From an uncultured Lachnospiraceae bacterium (GTDB taxonomy: Bacteria > Bacillota > Clostridia > Lachnospirales > Lachnospiraceae), in NCBI GenBank assembly GCA_910588965.1, contig CAJUSO010000014.1:1-64000 (forward strand): 64,000 nt of DNA, written 5' to 3'. This document shows positions 25,448 through 33,707 of the stretch, in pieces. The position numbers and the translations under genes are program-made. The notes under the pieces were generated by a model that saw only the letters and a program-made list of their open reading frames with translations, did not search any database and had not been told where the DNA came from. Within the stretch, counting starts at the first letter, position 1. Each line of letters starts with the position of its first letter.

Positions 25448-26430
25448 TGAAACCCAAAGTTGACTTTGCCTTTAAATAAATCATGATGGATGAAAAAGCC
25501 CGTACCGGCTTCCTCTCTGCCGTCCTGGGCATCCAGCCGGGGGACATCCGGGAAACCCGCATCCTCAATACCAGCCTGCGCCAGGAGCATGGGGATGAGA
25601 AGCTTGGTATCCTGGATGTCAGGCTCCTGATGGACGGCGACCGGGAAATCGACATTGAGATCCAGCTAACGGAGCTCGGGGTCTGGGCTGACCGCTCCCT
25701 GTTCTACCTTGCGAAGATGCTCACCGGGCAGATAAAGCCCGGGGACAGCTACCGCGTCTTCAAGAAATGCGTCAGCATCAGCATCCTGGACTTCAGGCTT
25801 TTCAAGGAGGGCAGCCCCCACGGGGCGGAGCCGTTCTACTCCTGCTTCCATATCCGGGAGGACACCCGCCATTTCCTCTACACGGACAAGATGGAATTCC
25901 ACGTGATTGAGCTGCCCAAACTCCCGAAGGGACTGAAGGAAGGCTGCAGCAAGCTGGAATTATGGGCAAAATTCATAAACTCAGAAGAGAAGGAGGACTT
26001 CGACATGATTGCACAGATGGACCCTTATATTGAAAGCGCCTATAAGAAACTGCAATTAATTAGCCAGGACAAGGAAAAGCGGCAGGAATACGAGGCCAGG
26101 GAGAAGGCAATCCGGGACCACTGCGAAATAATGCTAGAAGCCGAGGAGCGCGGCTGGACCCAAGGCATGGAAAAAGGCATCGCCCAGGGCATGGAGCAAG
26201 GCATCGCCCAAGGCATAGAGAAAGGCATCGCCCAGGGCATAGAGAAAGGCATCGCCCAGGGCATAGAGAAAGGCATCGCCCAAGGGATTGCCCAAGGGAT
26301 TGCAGAAGGCGAATACAATAAGTCTGTACAAGTCGCCCAAGATATGCTTTCCAAAAATTTTGATATAAACATTATTTCCCAAATTTCGAAGCTTCCCATA
26401 GAAGCAGTGGAGCAACTAAAACTTAACTGA
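25432..26430 (+). pseudogene. Rpn/PD-(D/E)XK nuclease-like gene with nonsense codon
   Basis: The family ('Rpn recombination-promoting nuclease/putative transposase') usually opens MAEFLMKPKVDFAFKEIM. Here the frame from ATG 25432 reads exactly so up to FAFK, then TAA (25477-25479) stands where GAA for Glu is expected, and the rest continues in frame from ATG 25483. One G-to-T change explains it. The nuclease core (LDVRLLMDG..IDIEIQ) and a C-terminal GIAQG repeat are intact. A shorter protein from 25483 (315 residues) could still be made, but no good ribosome binding site precedes it. Confidence 0.85.
26161..26310 (+). repeat. 24-bp coding repeats (GIAQGIEK)
   Basis: Tandem units of 24 bp coding GIAQGIEK-like octapeptides, in frame within the Rpn-type gene. 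Such repeats near the C-terminus are usual in this family and vary in number by slippage. Confidence 0.88.
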
Positions 26431-26498
26431 CAGCTAAGCCTTACCTGGCCATAAAACCACAACGGGATAATCCTGCTGTCCATCATGCATGGAATTTG

Positions 26499-26541
26499 AA
26501 AACTGCAGGGCCACAGCATAAGGATGCAGCCCTGCAGTTTT
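26499..26541 (+). terminator. Strong hairpin after the Rpn-type gene
   Basis: A perfect 13-bp stem (AAAACTGCAGGGC / GCCCTGCAGTTTT) with a 17-base loop, ending in TTTT. It separates the Rpn-type gene from the radical SAM gene and could act on both strands. Confidence 0.75.
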
Positions 26542-26610
26542 CGTGTGCCTTTATAATGGCCATCCTATCCATATTTCAATATGCAATAGATGCCCGAGAG
26601 GAGAAATGTA

Positions 26611-28500
26611 ATGGAACCACAACCTAGGAACCCAGAGAAAAAAGAAAGAACATTGGCATTAAGCGATGAAATATTGCTAACGGTTGAAAAACCTGCCCGC
26701 TACATCGGCAATGAGGTCAACAGCGTGAGGAAAGACCCCGCCAAGGCAGAGATCCGCTTTGCCATGTGTTTTCCCGACGTCTACGAAATCGGCATGTCCC
26801 ACCTGGGGCTTCAGATTTTATACGATATGTTTAACCAAATGGACGATGTCTATTGCGAGCGTGTCTATTCCCCATGGCACGACCTCCATAAGATTATGAA
26901 GGAGCAGCATATCCCCTTATTTACCTTGGAGACCCAATCCCCTGTCCGGGATATGGATTTCCTGGGGATTACCATCCAGTATGAAATGTGCTATACGAAT
27001 ATCCTGCAGATATTGGATTTAAGCCAAATCCCCCTGCTGGCCTCAGGGCGCGGGGAGGAAGACCCCATTGTCATTGGCGGCGGGCCTTGCGTATACAACC
27101 CAGAGCCTTTGGCTGCATTCTTTGATTTATTTTACATTGGGGAAGGGGAGACCCGTTACGATGACTTGCTGGCCCTGTACAAGGCCAACCGCAAGGAAGG
27201 CGGCAGCCGCCAGGCATTTTTACGGAAAGCCTGCCAGATTCCAGGCATCTATGTCCCTTCCCTTTATGAAGTTTCTTACCAGGCAGACGGCACCATTGCC
27301 GCGTTCCAGCCCAAATATGGGGACGTGCCGGCCAAAGTGAAAAAGGAAGTGGAAATGGACCTTACCCATGCCCCCTATCCGCGCAAACCCCTGGTCCCTT
27401 TCCTGAAAGTAGCCCAGGACCGGGCCGTCTTAGAAATCCAGCGGGGCTGTATCCGCGGGTGCCGGTTCTGCCAGGCAGGCATGGTATACCGCCCTACCAG
27501 GGAGCGGGAAGTGGGAACCCTAAAGGAATGTGCCAGCGCCATGCTGCAGAATTCCGGGCATGAGGAAATATCCTTAAGCTCCTTAAGTTCCAGCGATTAC
27601 AGCCAGCTTGCAGAGCTTATCAATTACCTGATGGACTTCAAGGAAAAGGGTGTGAATATCTCCTTGCCGTCCCTGCGGATTGATGCATTTTCCTTGGATG
27701 TGATGGGAAAAGTACAGGATGTGCGCAAGAGCAGCCTGACCTTTGCGCCAGAGGCTGGCTCCCAGAGGCTTCGGGATGTCATAAATAAAGGGCTGTCTGA
27801 AGAGGTGATTTTAGAAGGGGCAGGCCTGGCCTTTGAGGGCGGCTGGCAGAAGGTGAAGCTGTACTTTATGCTGGGGCTCCCTACGGAAACAGAAGAGGAC
27901 CGAAGGGAAATCCCGCGCCTTGCAGAAAAAATTGCACGCCGTTATTACGAAATCCCCAAAGATAAGCGGAAAGGGAAATGCCAGATTACCATCAGCACCT
28001 CTTTCTTTGTGCCAAAGCCTTTTACGCCCTTCCAATGGGCGCCTATGTACAGCAAAGATGAATACCTGGCAAGGGCAAGGGTTGTGAATGAGGAGATGAA
28101 GGCCCAGCTAAACCGCAAGAGCTTAAAGTACAACTGGCATGAAGCTGACGTAACGGTCCTAGAAGGCGTATTTGCCCGGGGCGACCGCCGGATTGCCCCA
28201 GTACTCATCAAGGCATACGAAAAAGGCTGCCTCTTTGATGCCTGGAGCGAATCCTTCCAGAATGGGCTCTGGATGGAGGCCTTCCAGGAGTGCGGCGTAT
28301 CCATTGATTTCTACAACCTGCGTACCCGGGATACAGGGGAAATCCTGCCTTGGGACTTTATTGACTGCGGCGTGTCCAAGGCCTTCCTGGAACGGGAATG
28401 GGGACGCGCACAGAAGGGGGAAGTAACCCCGAACTGCAGGCAGCAATGCAGCGGATGCGGGGCTGCCCAATTTGAAGGAGGTGTCTGCCTTGAACGGTAA
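26611..28500 (+). CDS. TIGR03960-type radical SAM protein
   Basis: A protein of 629 residues with an N-terminal B12-binding-like domain (FPDVYEIGMSHLGLQILY, IGGGPCVYNPEP) and a radical SAM domain with the cluster motif RGCIRGCRFCQAG near residue 275. The C-terminus has CRQQCSGCG, possibly for a second cluster. I assign it to the TIGR03960 family of Clostridia, always paired with a DUF2344 protein as here. The reaction is not established; tRNA or other RNA modification is often suggested. GAGAGGAG is 7 bases before ATG 26611. It overlaps the next gene by 11 bases. Confidence 0.88.
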   Translation: MEPQPRNPEKKERTLALSDEILLTVEKPARYIGNEVNSVRKDPAKAEIRFAMCFPDVYEIGMSHLGLQILYDMFNQMDDVYCERVYSPWHDLHKIMKEQHIPLFTLETQSPVRDMDFLGITIQYEMCYTNILQILDLSQIPLLASGRGEEDPIVIGGGPCVYNPEPLAAFFDLFYIGEGETRYDDLLALYKANRKEGGSRQAFLRKACQIPGIYVPSLYEVSYQADGTIAAFQPKYGDVPAKVKKEVEMDLTHAPYPRKPLVPFLKVAQDRAVLEIQRGCIRGCRFCQAGMVYRPTREREVGTLKECASAMLQNSGHEEISLSSLSSSDYSQLAELINYLMDFKEKGVNISLPSLRIDAFSLDVMGKVQDVRKSSLTFAPEAGSQRLRDVINKGLSEEVILEGAGLAFEGGWQKVKLYFMLGLPTETEEDRREIPRLAEKIARRYYEIPKDKRKGKCQITISTSFFVPKPFTPFQWAPMYSKDEYLARARVVNEEMKAQLNRKSLKYNWHEADVTVLEGVFARGDRRIAPVLIKAYEKGCLFDAWSESFQNGLWMEAFQECGVSIDFYNLRTRDTGEILPWDFIDCGVSKAFLEREWGRAQKGEVTPNCRQQCSGCGAAQFEGGVCLER

Positions 28501-29410
28501 TCATTTAAACATAAGGATTAAGTTCCAGAAATATGGCGCCATGAAATTCGTGGGGCATCTGGATATCATGCGTTATTTCCAGAAGGCAATCCGCCGGGCA
28601 GGCATCCCGATTGCTTATTCCGAAGGATACAGCCCCCATCAGCTTATGTCCTTTGCAGCGCCTTTAGGCGTTGGGCTGACCAGCGATGGGGAATATTTTG
28701 ATATTACAGTGAATGCCCTAAGCTTTGGGGAAGACGATATCCAAAAGCTTGGCCAAACCATGGCAGAGGGGATATCCATCCTGGGCTATCAGGTACTCCC
28801 AGACGCCGTCAAGCCCTCTATGTCATTGGTGGCGGCCGCCGACTACCTGGCCTATGTGAAGCCAGAATATCGGGGAGGGGACGTCGGTACGGTTTTCCAG
28901 GACTATAGCCTGCTCCAGGATAAGGTACTTGCATTTTACCAGGGGCAAGAGCACATCCCTTTTACAAAACAGACAAAAAAGAATACCGTAGAAATGGACT
29001 TGAAGCAGCTCATCTATCAGATGAGCCCCCTAAGCCTAAGGGAGGAGGATGCAGTAAAAGCCCTTCCCCTTAAAAACCCGGAAATACTTTCTTTCCTTCC
29101 CAAAGAAGCAGCGGGGCAGCAAGATCCCCCCTGTGGGAACATGCTGTTCTTAAGGCTCTGTACAGGGAGCAGCAATAACCTTAAGCCAGAACTGGTATTA
29201 GAAGCGTTCTGTAAGTCCTGCGGCGCGGCCTACCATCCCTTCTGCTTCCAGATACACCGCCTTGAGGTTTACGCAAAGGCAGATGAAATCCCCGTAAAGG
29301 GAGAGCAGGCGCACCAAGAATACCTAGAATATCTGGAAGGCGTAAAACAAGATTTTAAACGCGCTGGGAAAGCTTTCCCTGAATTTATAGCATTAGGGGC
29401 ATCCCTGTAA
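28490..29410 (+). CDS. DUF2344 protein, radical SAM partner, TTG start
   Basis: A protein of 306 residues of the TIGR03936/DUF2344 family, with the opening IRIKFQKYGAMKFVGHLDIMRYFQ, the GYSPHQLMSF segment and AAPLGVGLTSDGEYFDI. It has no cluster motif of its own and is thought to assist the preceding radical SAM protein. The start is set by AAGGAGGTG six bases before TTG 28490, inside the upstream gene. Overlap and shared family context make co-translation near certain. Function unproven. Confidence 0.88.
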   Translation: MNGNHLNIRIKFQKYGAMKFVGHLDIMRYFQKAIRRAGIPIAYSEGYSPHQLMSFAAPLGVGLTSDGEYFDITVNALSFGEDDIQKLGQTMAEGISILGYQVLPDAVKPSMSLVAAADYLAYVKPEYRGGDVGTVFQDYSLLQDKVLAFYQGQEHIPFTKQTKKNTVEMDLKQLIYQMSPLSLREEDAVKALPLKNPEILSFLPKEAAGQQDPPCGNMLFLRLCTGSSNNLKPELVLEAFCKSCGAAYHPFCFQIHRLEVYAKADEIPVKGEQAHQEYLEYLEGVKQDFKRAGKAFPEFIALGASL

Positions 29411-29647
29411 TCTGTGGGCTCCCAAGGCATGGGATGCCATAGGGCACTACTGGACGGCATTAATAGAGGATAGGGCTGCCGCATAACCGGATTTGATACC
29501 AAAATAAGCACTCATTTATAACAATGCATCTTTTTGGTGTGCAAACCCTATTTAGCAACAGCCCTACCCTACGGTTCCCCTGATAGCACGTCCGTATCTG
29601 CGGCACGGACGCCAGTTACATTATATGGCGGCAATGCCGGCTGCCCC
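29411..29647. other. Intergenic stretch between convergent genes
   Basis: A gap of 237 bases. It holds a 7-bp stem (CGTCCGT / ACGGACG, 29589-29611) and a distant pair TAGGGCTG / CAGCCCTA (near 29471 and 29562). None has a clear T run. No gene or promoter is supported here. Confidence 0.5.
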
Positions 29648-30781
29648 TTATTCTAAAGGCATCTTTATCCCATCAATATATACGGCAGTAATCTCATCGA
29701 CATCCAAGAAATCATCAAAATGTGCGGAATACGTGCTGCGGCCGGCATCACATCGGAACCCTTCGCCATATACCGTATGGATATTGCCCGATGAATCAAT
29801 CCCTTCGGACGCAGAGGTCTGGTTCCCTAAAAATTCCAATTCTTCCTCTGTGAAGTCCTCTGCGTTCAGGAGCTTCCCTTTGGTGTTGTAGATTGGCATC
29901 TTTCCTTTCAGGCGGAAATTCTTTTCATTCCCTATACGGTACACATGGCCATTCCTCATTTCAATCTCTATGAAATGCAGCGGGGCGTCTAGGGTAAATG
30001 CGACATCCTGAAGGTTTTTGTTGAATACAAGGGAAAATTTCCCGCCAGTAATGGTAGCCTTTGTATCACAGTATTCTAAGAAGGAACAATCCACATACCT
30101 TGTTTTCAGCTGCCCGGCAGGCTCCAATCCCGAAAAGCAGCCTATCGTTTCTGTGTCATACATCCCATCTTCAAGGTAAGCCCCGATTTTCTCCACAGGA
30201 ATGTCTAATTTTTCAGGGCTATTCCCTTGTGCATTCTCCATTTCTATAGAATGGTAATAAACCCATGCCGTTGTTTTCCCCTCATTATAAGAAGGTTCCG
30301 ACCAGGTCATGCTGTTGCTGCAGTCCATCATAAAAGAATAATTATAAAGGATGCTGTCCATATCAAGCGGCGTCCCATCTAAGGAATCGGTACGGATTGC
30401 AAGAAATGCTTCTGTGTTATCCTTATCATAGATATAATATTCCAAAGTAAACTTCAAGTTCCCGTCTGTTATGGACTGCCCGCATTCCTTTGCGGCTCCT
30501 GCAAGGGCGGCCAGGCTGTCCGGGATATCCTGCGCATTGACATTTCCAAAAATCCCTGCAAACATTTCCACAACATTCTTCCCTGTCTGTGCATAGCAGA
30601 TCCCGTTTGCCCCTATGCTCACCATCAGGATGAGGGCGGCTGCCGCTGCCAGCTGCTTCTTCCATTTTTTCTTGTCCTGGGCATTTTTCTGGGCTGCTTC
30701 CCTCAGCAGCATCTGCCCGGTTTCATCTGAAATCCTAACATTCCCCATGGCTTCTCTGTAAATATCGTGATTCAATTTCAT
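29648..30781 (-). CDS. DUF4179-type anti-sigma/membrane protein
   Basis: A protein of 377 residues with a cytosolic N-terminus of about 50 residues (MKLNHDIYREAMGNVRISDE..), one membrane span (LAAAAALILMVSIGANGICYA) and a large outer domain. The layout and its place right after an ECF sigma gene, overlapping it by 47 bases, fit the DUF4179 anti-sigma family of Firmicutes. GAAAGGAG is 8 bases before the ATG at 30781. It should hold the sigma factor until an envelope signal is sensed (inference). Confidence 0.8.
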   Translation of the reverse strand: MKLNHDIYREAMGNVRISDETGQMLLREAAQKNAQDKKKWKKQLAAAAALILMVSIGANGICYAQTGKNVVEMFAGIFGNVNAQDIPDSLAALAGAAKECGQSITDGNLKFTLEYYIYDKDNTEAFLAIRTDSLDGTPLDMDSILYNYSFMMDCSNSMTWSEPSYNEGKTTAWVYYHSIEMENAQGNSPEKLDIPVEKIGAYLEDGMYDTETIGCFSGLEPAGQLKTRYVDCSFLEYCDTKATITGGKFSLVFNKNLQDVAFTLDAPLHFIEIEMRNGHVYRIGNEKNFRLKGKMPIYNTKGKLLNAEDFTEEELEFLGNQTSASEGIDSSGNIHTVYGEGFRCDAGRSTYSAHFDDFLDVDEITAVYIDGIKMPLE

Positions 30782-31274
30782 ACTTATCGCTCCTTTCCAT
30801 TTTCTGCTTGAGTTTTTCCCTTCCACGCTGCAGCTGCGTCTGCACAGCGCTTTCGCTCCTGTGCAGGATTTGCGCAATTTCGCGCACAGTATACTCTTCA
30901 TAGTAATAAAGATGTATGGGCACACGGTATTTTTCTGGCAGGGACAAGATGGCTTCACGCAGTTCATCAAAAATATCGCCCGAGCCGTCCTGGAATGCAT
31001 GGTCGCCGTCCCATTCTTCTAACTGTACCACCATGCGGCTCCATTTTGATTTCAGGATATCCTTGCACACATTGATGGTAGTCCGGATAAACCAGGCTTT
31101 CTCATGTTCCCTGTCCCTGAACTGGGGGTTCCGTTTCATGAATTTGTAAAATACCTCCTGGAATGCATCCTCCGCCTGGCCTTTGTCCTTGCAGTAGGAA
31201 TAGGCTAATTTAAAAATCGTGTCCTTATAGGCTTGGTAGCATTCTAAGACCCGGCTTTCTTCTGTGTATTTCAT
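30735..31274 (-). CDS. ECF RNA polymerase sigma factor
   Basis: A sigma-70 protein of 179 residues with only regions 2 and 4, as in extracytoplasmic function sigmas. Region 2 holds AYSYCKDKGQAEDAFQEVF and AWFIRTTINVCKD. Region 4 holds LSLPEKYRVPIHLYY and the helix-turn-helix EYTVREIAQILHRSESAVQTQLQRG. GGAGGTG precedes the start. Its 3' end overlaps the membrane regulator gene, so the two are co-translated. The target promoters are not evident in this window. Confidence 0.92.
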   Translation of the reverse strand: MKYTEESRVLECYQAYKDTIFKLAYSYCKDKGQAEDAFQEVFYKFMKRNPQFRDREHEKAWFIRTTINVCKDILKSKWSRMVVQLEEWDGDHAFQDGSGDIFDELREAILSLPEKYRVPIHLYYYEEYTVREIAQILHRSESAVQTQLQRGREKLKQKMERSDKYEIESRYLQRSHGEC

Positions 31275-31383
31275 AAGCTCTGCACCTCCTATATTAAGAA
31301 AACGAACGGCGTAGGGGAAATATCACATAGAACCAAAAATTTTTTCCTACCATCCATTTTACCATAGATTTTCTTTTTAGGAA

Positions 31384-31412
31384 TTGTAATATAGAAAGAA
31401 AAATGCTAGAAT
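31384..31412 (+). promoter_or_regulatory. Promoter of the RNase E/G gene
   Basis: TTGTAA (31384) and TAGAAT (31407) are 17 bases apart, with TGC before the -10. The RNA should start near 31419, which rules out an upstream in-frame ATG at 31403 and supports ATG 31451. Confidence 0.7.
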
Positions 31413-31450
31413 GGGGGCGGTGTGTAAAAAAGCTATGGGAGGCAGGCATT

Positions 31451-32650
31451 ATGGGAAATACCTTATTAATTACAAAGATAGAAAAGAATGGCAAGGCCTG
31501 CATTGCGTCTGCCTTGTTCCAGGATAAGAAATTATTGGAAATCAGCCTAGAAGCGGCTGGGGCAGGCAGCATTCTGGGCAATATATATATAGGCAGGGTA
31601 AAAAACATCGTGAAGAACCTGAATGCGGCGTTTATTGAGATTGCGCCTGGGAAGCCCTGCTACTATAACTTAGAAGACATAAGGCAGCCCTTGTATACGA
31701 AAAAGATCAACAGCCCCAGGATGGTGCAAGGGGATGAAGTAGTGGTGCAGGTAGTGCAGGAGAACAGCAAGTCCAAGCCGCCGAAAGTCAGCACGAACCT
31801 GAACCTGGCGGGAAAGTATCTGGTGGTTACCAGCGAGAACTGTACCTTGGGCATTTCCAGGAAACTGGATGCGGACACCCGGGAGCGGCTGCGCAAGGCG
31901 CTTCCTTTCCAGCCAGACGGGTCGTTCGGGGTAATTGTCCGTACGAACGCTGCGGCTGCCAGCACGGAGGAACTTTTGGCAGAATACCGGCGTCTGGAAC
32001 AGGAATACCTTTCCCTTAAGGAAAAAGCCCCACACAGGACAGTATTTAGCTGCTTAAAGGCAAGCCTTCCAGAATACCTCCATGCCCTCCAATCTATGGA
32101 CCAAAGGCAGCTGGGACGGATCCTTACAGATGATAAGGCGCTGCTTGGGCAGATAGAAAGCTACCTGGAAGAATCCCAGCCAGAGGACTTAGGGAAGCTT
32201 TCCTTTTACGAAGACCCGCTCTTAAGCCTGAACAGCCTGTATAGCTTAGGGAAAAGGATCCAGGAAGCCCTTCAGGAAAGGGTCTGGATGAAGTCCGGGG
32301 GATACCTGGTCATCCAGCCTACGGAGGCCTTAACCGTCATTGATGTCAATTCCGGCAAAAGCATTGCAAAAAAGCAAGTAGAAGAGCATCACCTTAAGAT
32401 TAACCTGGAGGCCGCAGGGGAGATTGCCCGCCAGATCCGGCTCCGCAATATTTCTGGGATTATTATTGTGGACTTTATCGATATGAAGGATGCACATTTC
32501 AAGGAAATGCTCCTGCAGTCCCTGCGCAGCGCCGTGCGTACTGACAGCGTGCCGGTGCAGGTGGTGGGCATGACAAAACTGGACCTGGTGGAGATTACCC
32601 GCAAAAAAGTGAAAAAAACACTGGCGGAACAGGCAAAAGCCCTGTTTTAA
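31451..32650 (+). CDS. rng: Ribonuclease E/G family endoribonuclease
   Basis: A single-strand endoribonuclease of 399 residues. The S1-like N-terminal domain (GNIYIGRVKNIVKNLNAAFIEI) is followed by the RNase H-like catalytic part. The two metal-binding Asp are Asp298 in TVIDVNSGK and Asp341 in IIIVDFIDM, 43 apart as in E. coli RNase E (303 and 346). The protein stops right after TRKKVKKTLAEQ, so the CPxC zinc-link and tail of the proteobacterial enzymes are absent. GGGAGG is 8 bases before ATG 31451. Confidence 0.92.
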   Translation: MGNTLLITKIEKNGKACIASALFQDKKLLEISLEAAGAGSILGNIYIGRVKNIVKNLNAAFIEIAPGKPCYYNLEDIRQPLYTKKINSPRMVQGDEVVVQVVQENSKSKPPKVSTNLNLAGKYLVVTSENCTLGISRKLDADTRERLRKALPFQPDGSFGVIVRTNAAAASTEELLAEYRRLEQEYLSLKEKAPHRTVFSCLKASLPEYLHALQSMDQRQLGRILTDDKALLGQIESYLEESQPEDLGKLSFYEDPLLSLNSLYSLGKRIQEALQERVWMKSGGYLVIQPTEALTVIDVNSGKSIAKKQVEEHHLKINLEAAGEIARQIRLRNISGIIIVDFIDMKDAHFKEMLLQSLRSAVRTDSVPVQVVGMTKLDLVEITRKKVKKTLAEQAKALF

Positions 32651-32688
32651 GCGCTGGCGGCATTTACCAATGGGATACGGAGGGAAAC

Positions 32689-33699
32689 ATGGACATACAG
32701 ATTATTTTACAGCAGATGCTAATGCTCTTTGCGATGATGGTAACAGGGTATTTTATCTGGAAGAAAGAATGGTTTGACGAAAACGCCTACCAGAAACTGT
32801 CGAAGGTAGTGGTCAATATCCTAAACCCCCTTTTAGTGGTCAACGGCGTTTTAGGCAAGGATTCCGGCGGCGACCTTTCCCTGCTGCTGCAGAACCTGGG
32901 GTTTGTGGTATTTTTCTATCTCCTGCTGGCCATAGCCAGCTTTGCGCTGGCCGGGGCGCTGCGGCCGCCCAAAGCGCAGCGCAGGCTCTACCGCCTGATG
33001 GCCATCTTCCCAAATGTAGGGTTTATGGGCATCCCTGTCATTACCAGCATTTATGGGGCGGAATGCATGATCTATATCGTATTCTATATGTTGGGGTATA
33101 ACCTGCTGCTCTATACCTACGGCCTGTCCCTGGCGAAAAAAGCCGCAGAAGACGCTGTCCATGCAGAAGGAACCGGTCCCGGTGCAAAAAGGGACGCTGG
33201 GGCAGGGGACTTCGGGGCAGGAACAAGCCCTGGGGCGGGAGAAGCCCCAGGAAAACAGTGGCGCCGCATGGTAAACCCAGGCGTTGTCTTCTCGTTGATA
33301 GCAGTGGCGGTTTTCCTGTTCCGGCTGCAGGCGCCTGCACCAATCGTAAGCTTCTGTGATTATATGGGGAATGCCACCATCCCGCTTTCCATGCTTCTGA
33401 TTGGCATGTCCATTGCCAAATCGGATTTGAAATCCATCTTTACCGACGCGCGGATTTACGGGTTCACCGCTATTAAGATGGTGGCGCTCCCCATCGCCGC
33501 AGTCCTCCTGCTCAAGCCATTTGGGGCAGACCCGGTTATCCTGGGCGTATTTGCCCTGCAGCTTTCCATGCCGGTGGGGAACATTGTCACGCTGATTGCA
33601 AAGGAATATGGCGCGGATGAGACCACATGTACAAATGGGATTGTGCTCAGCACATTGGCCTCTATCCTAACCATCCCTCTGGTATGTATGTTCTTATAA
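32689..33699 (+). CDS. AEC (auxin efflux carrier) family transporter
   Basis: A permease of 336 residues with ten expected spans in two halves of five, as in the AEC family that moves organic acids such as malate. Seen are VVNILNPLLVVNGV, FPNVGFMGIPV near residue 106 and the second-half ATIPLSMLLIGMSIA. The middle cytosolic loop (near residues 155-190) is unusually long and made of Gly/Ala-rich repeats such as GAGTGPGAK. Its stop is 8 bases from that of the convergent DUF4317 gene. The substrate is unknown. Confidence 0.9.
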   Translation: MDIQIILQQMLMLFAMMVTGYFIWKKEWFDENAYQKLSKVVVNILNPLLVVNGVLGKDSGGDLSLLLQNLGFVVFFYLLLAIASFALAGALRPPKAQRRLYRLMAIFPNVGFMGIPVITSIYGAECMIYIVFYMLGYNLLLYTYGLSLAKKAAEDAVHAEGTGPGAKRDAGAGDFGAGTSPGAGEAPGKQWRRMVNPGVVFSLIAVAVFLFRLQAPAPIVSFCDYMGNATIPLSMLLIGMSIAKSDLKSIFTDARIYGFTAIKMVALPIAAVLLLKPFGADPVILGVFALQLSMPVGNIVTLIAKEYGADETTCTNGIVLSTLASILTIPLVCMFL

Positions 33700-33707
33700 C
33701 TATAATA

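Noticed and set aside
26161..26310. Independent repeat element
   Set aside because: The 24-bp units are codons of the GIAQG tail usual in Rpn-type proteins.
26552..26557. TATAAT as promoter of the radical SAM gene
   Set aside because: No acceptable -35 is found at 15-19 bases upstream; the spacing region falls in the terminator stem.
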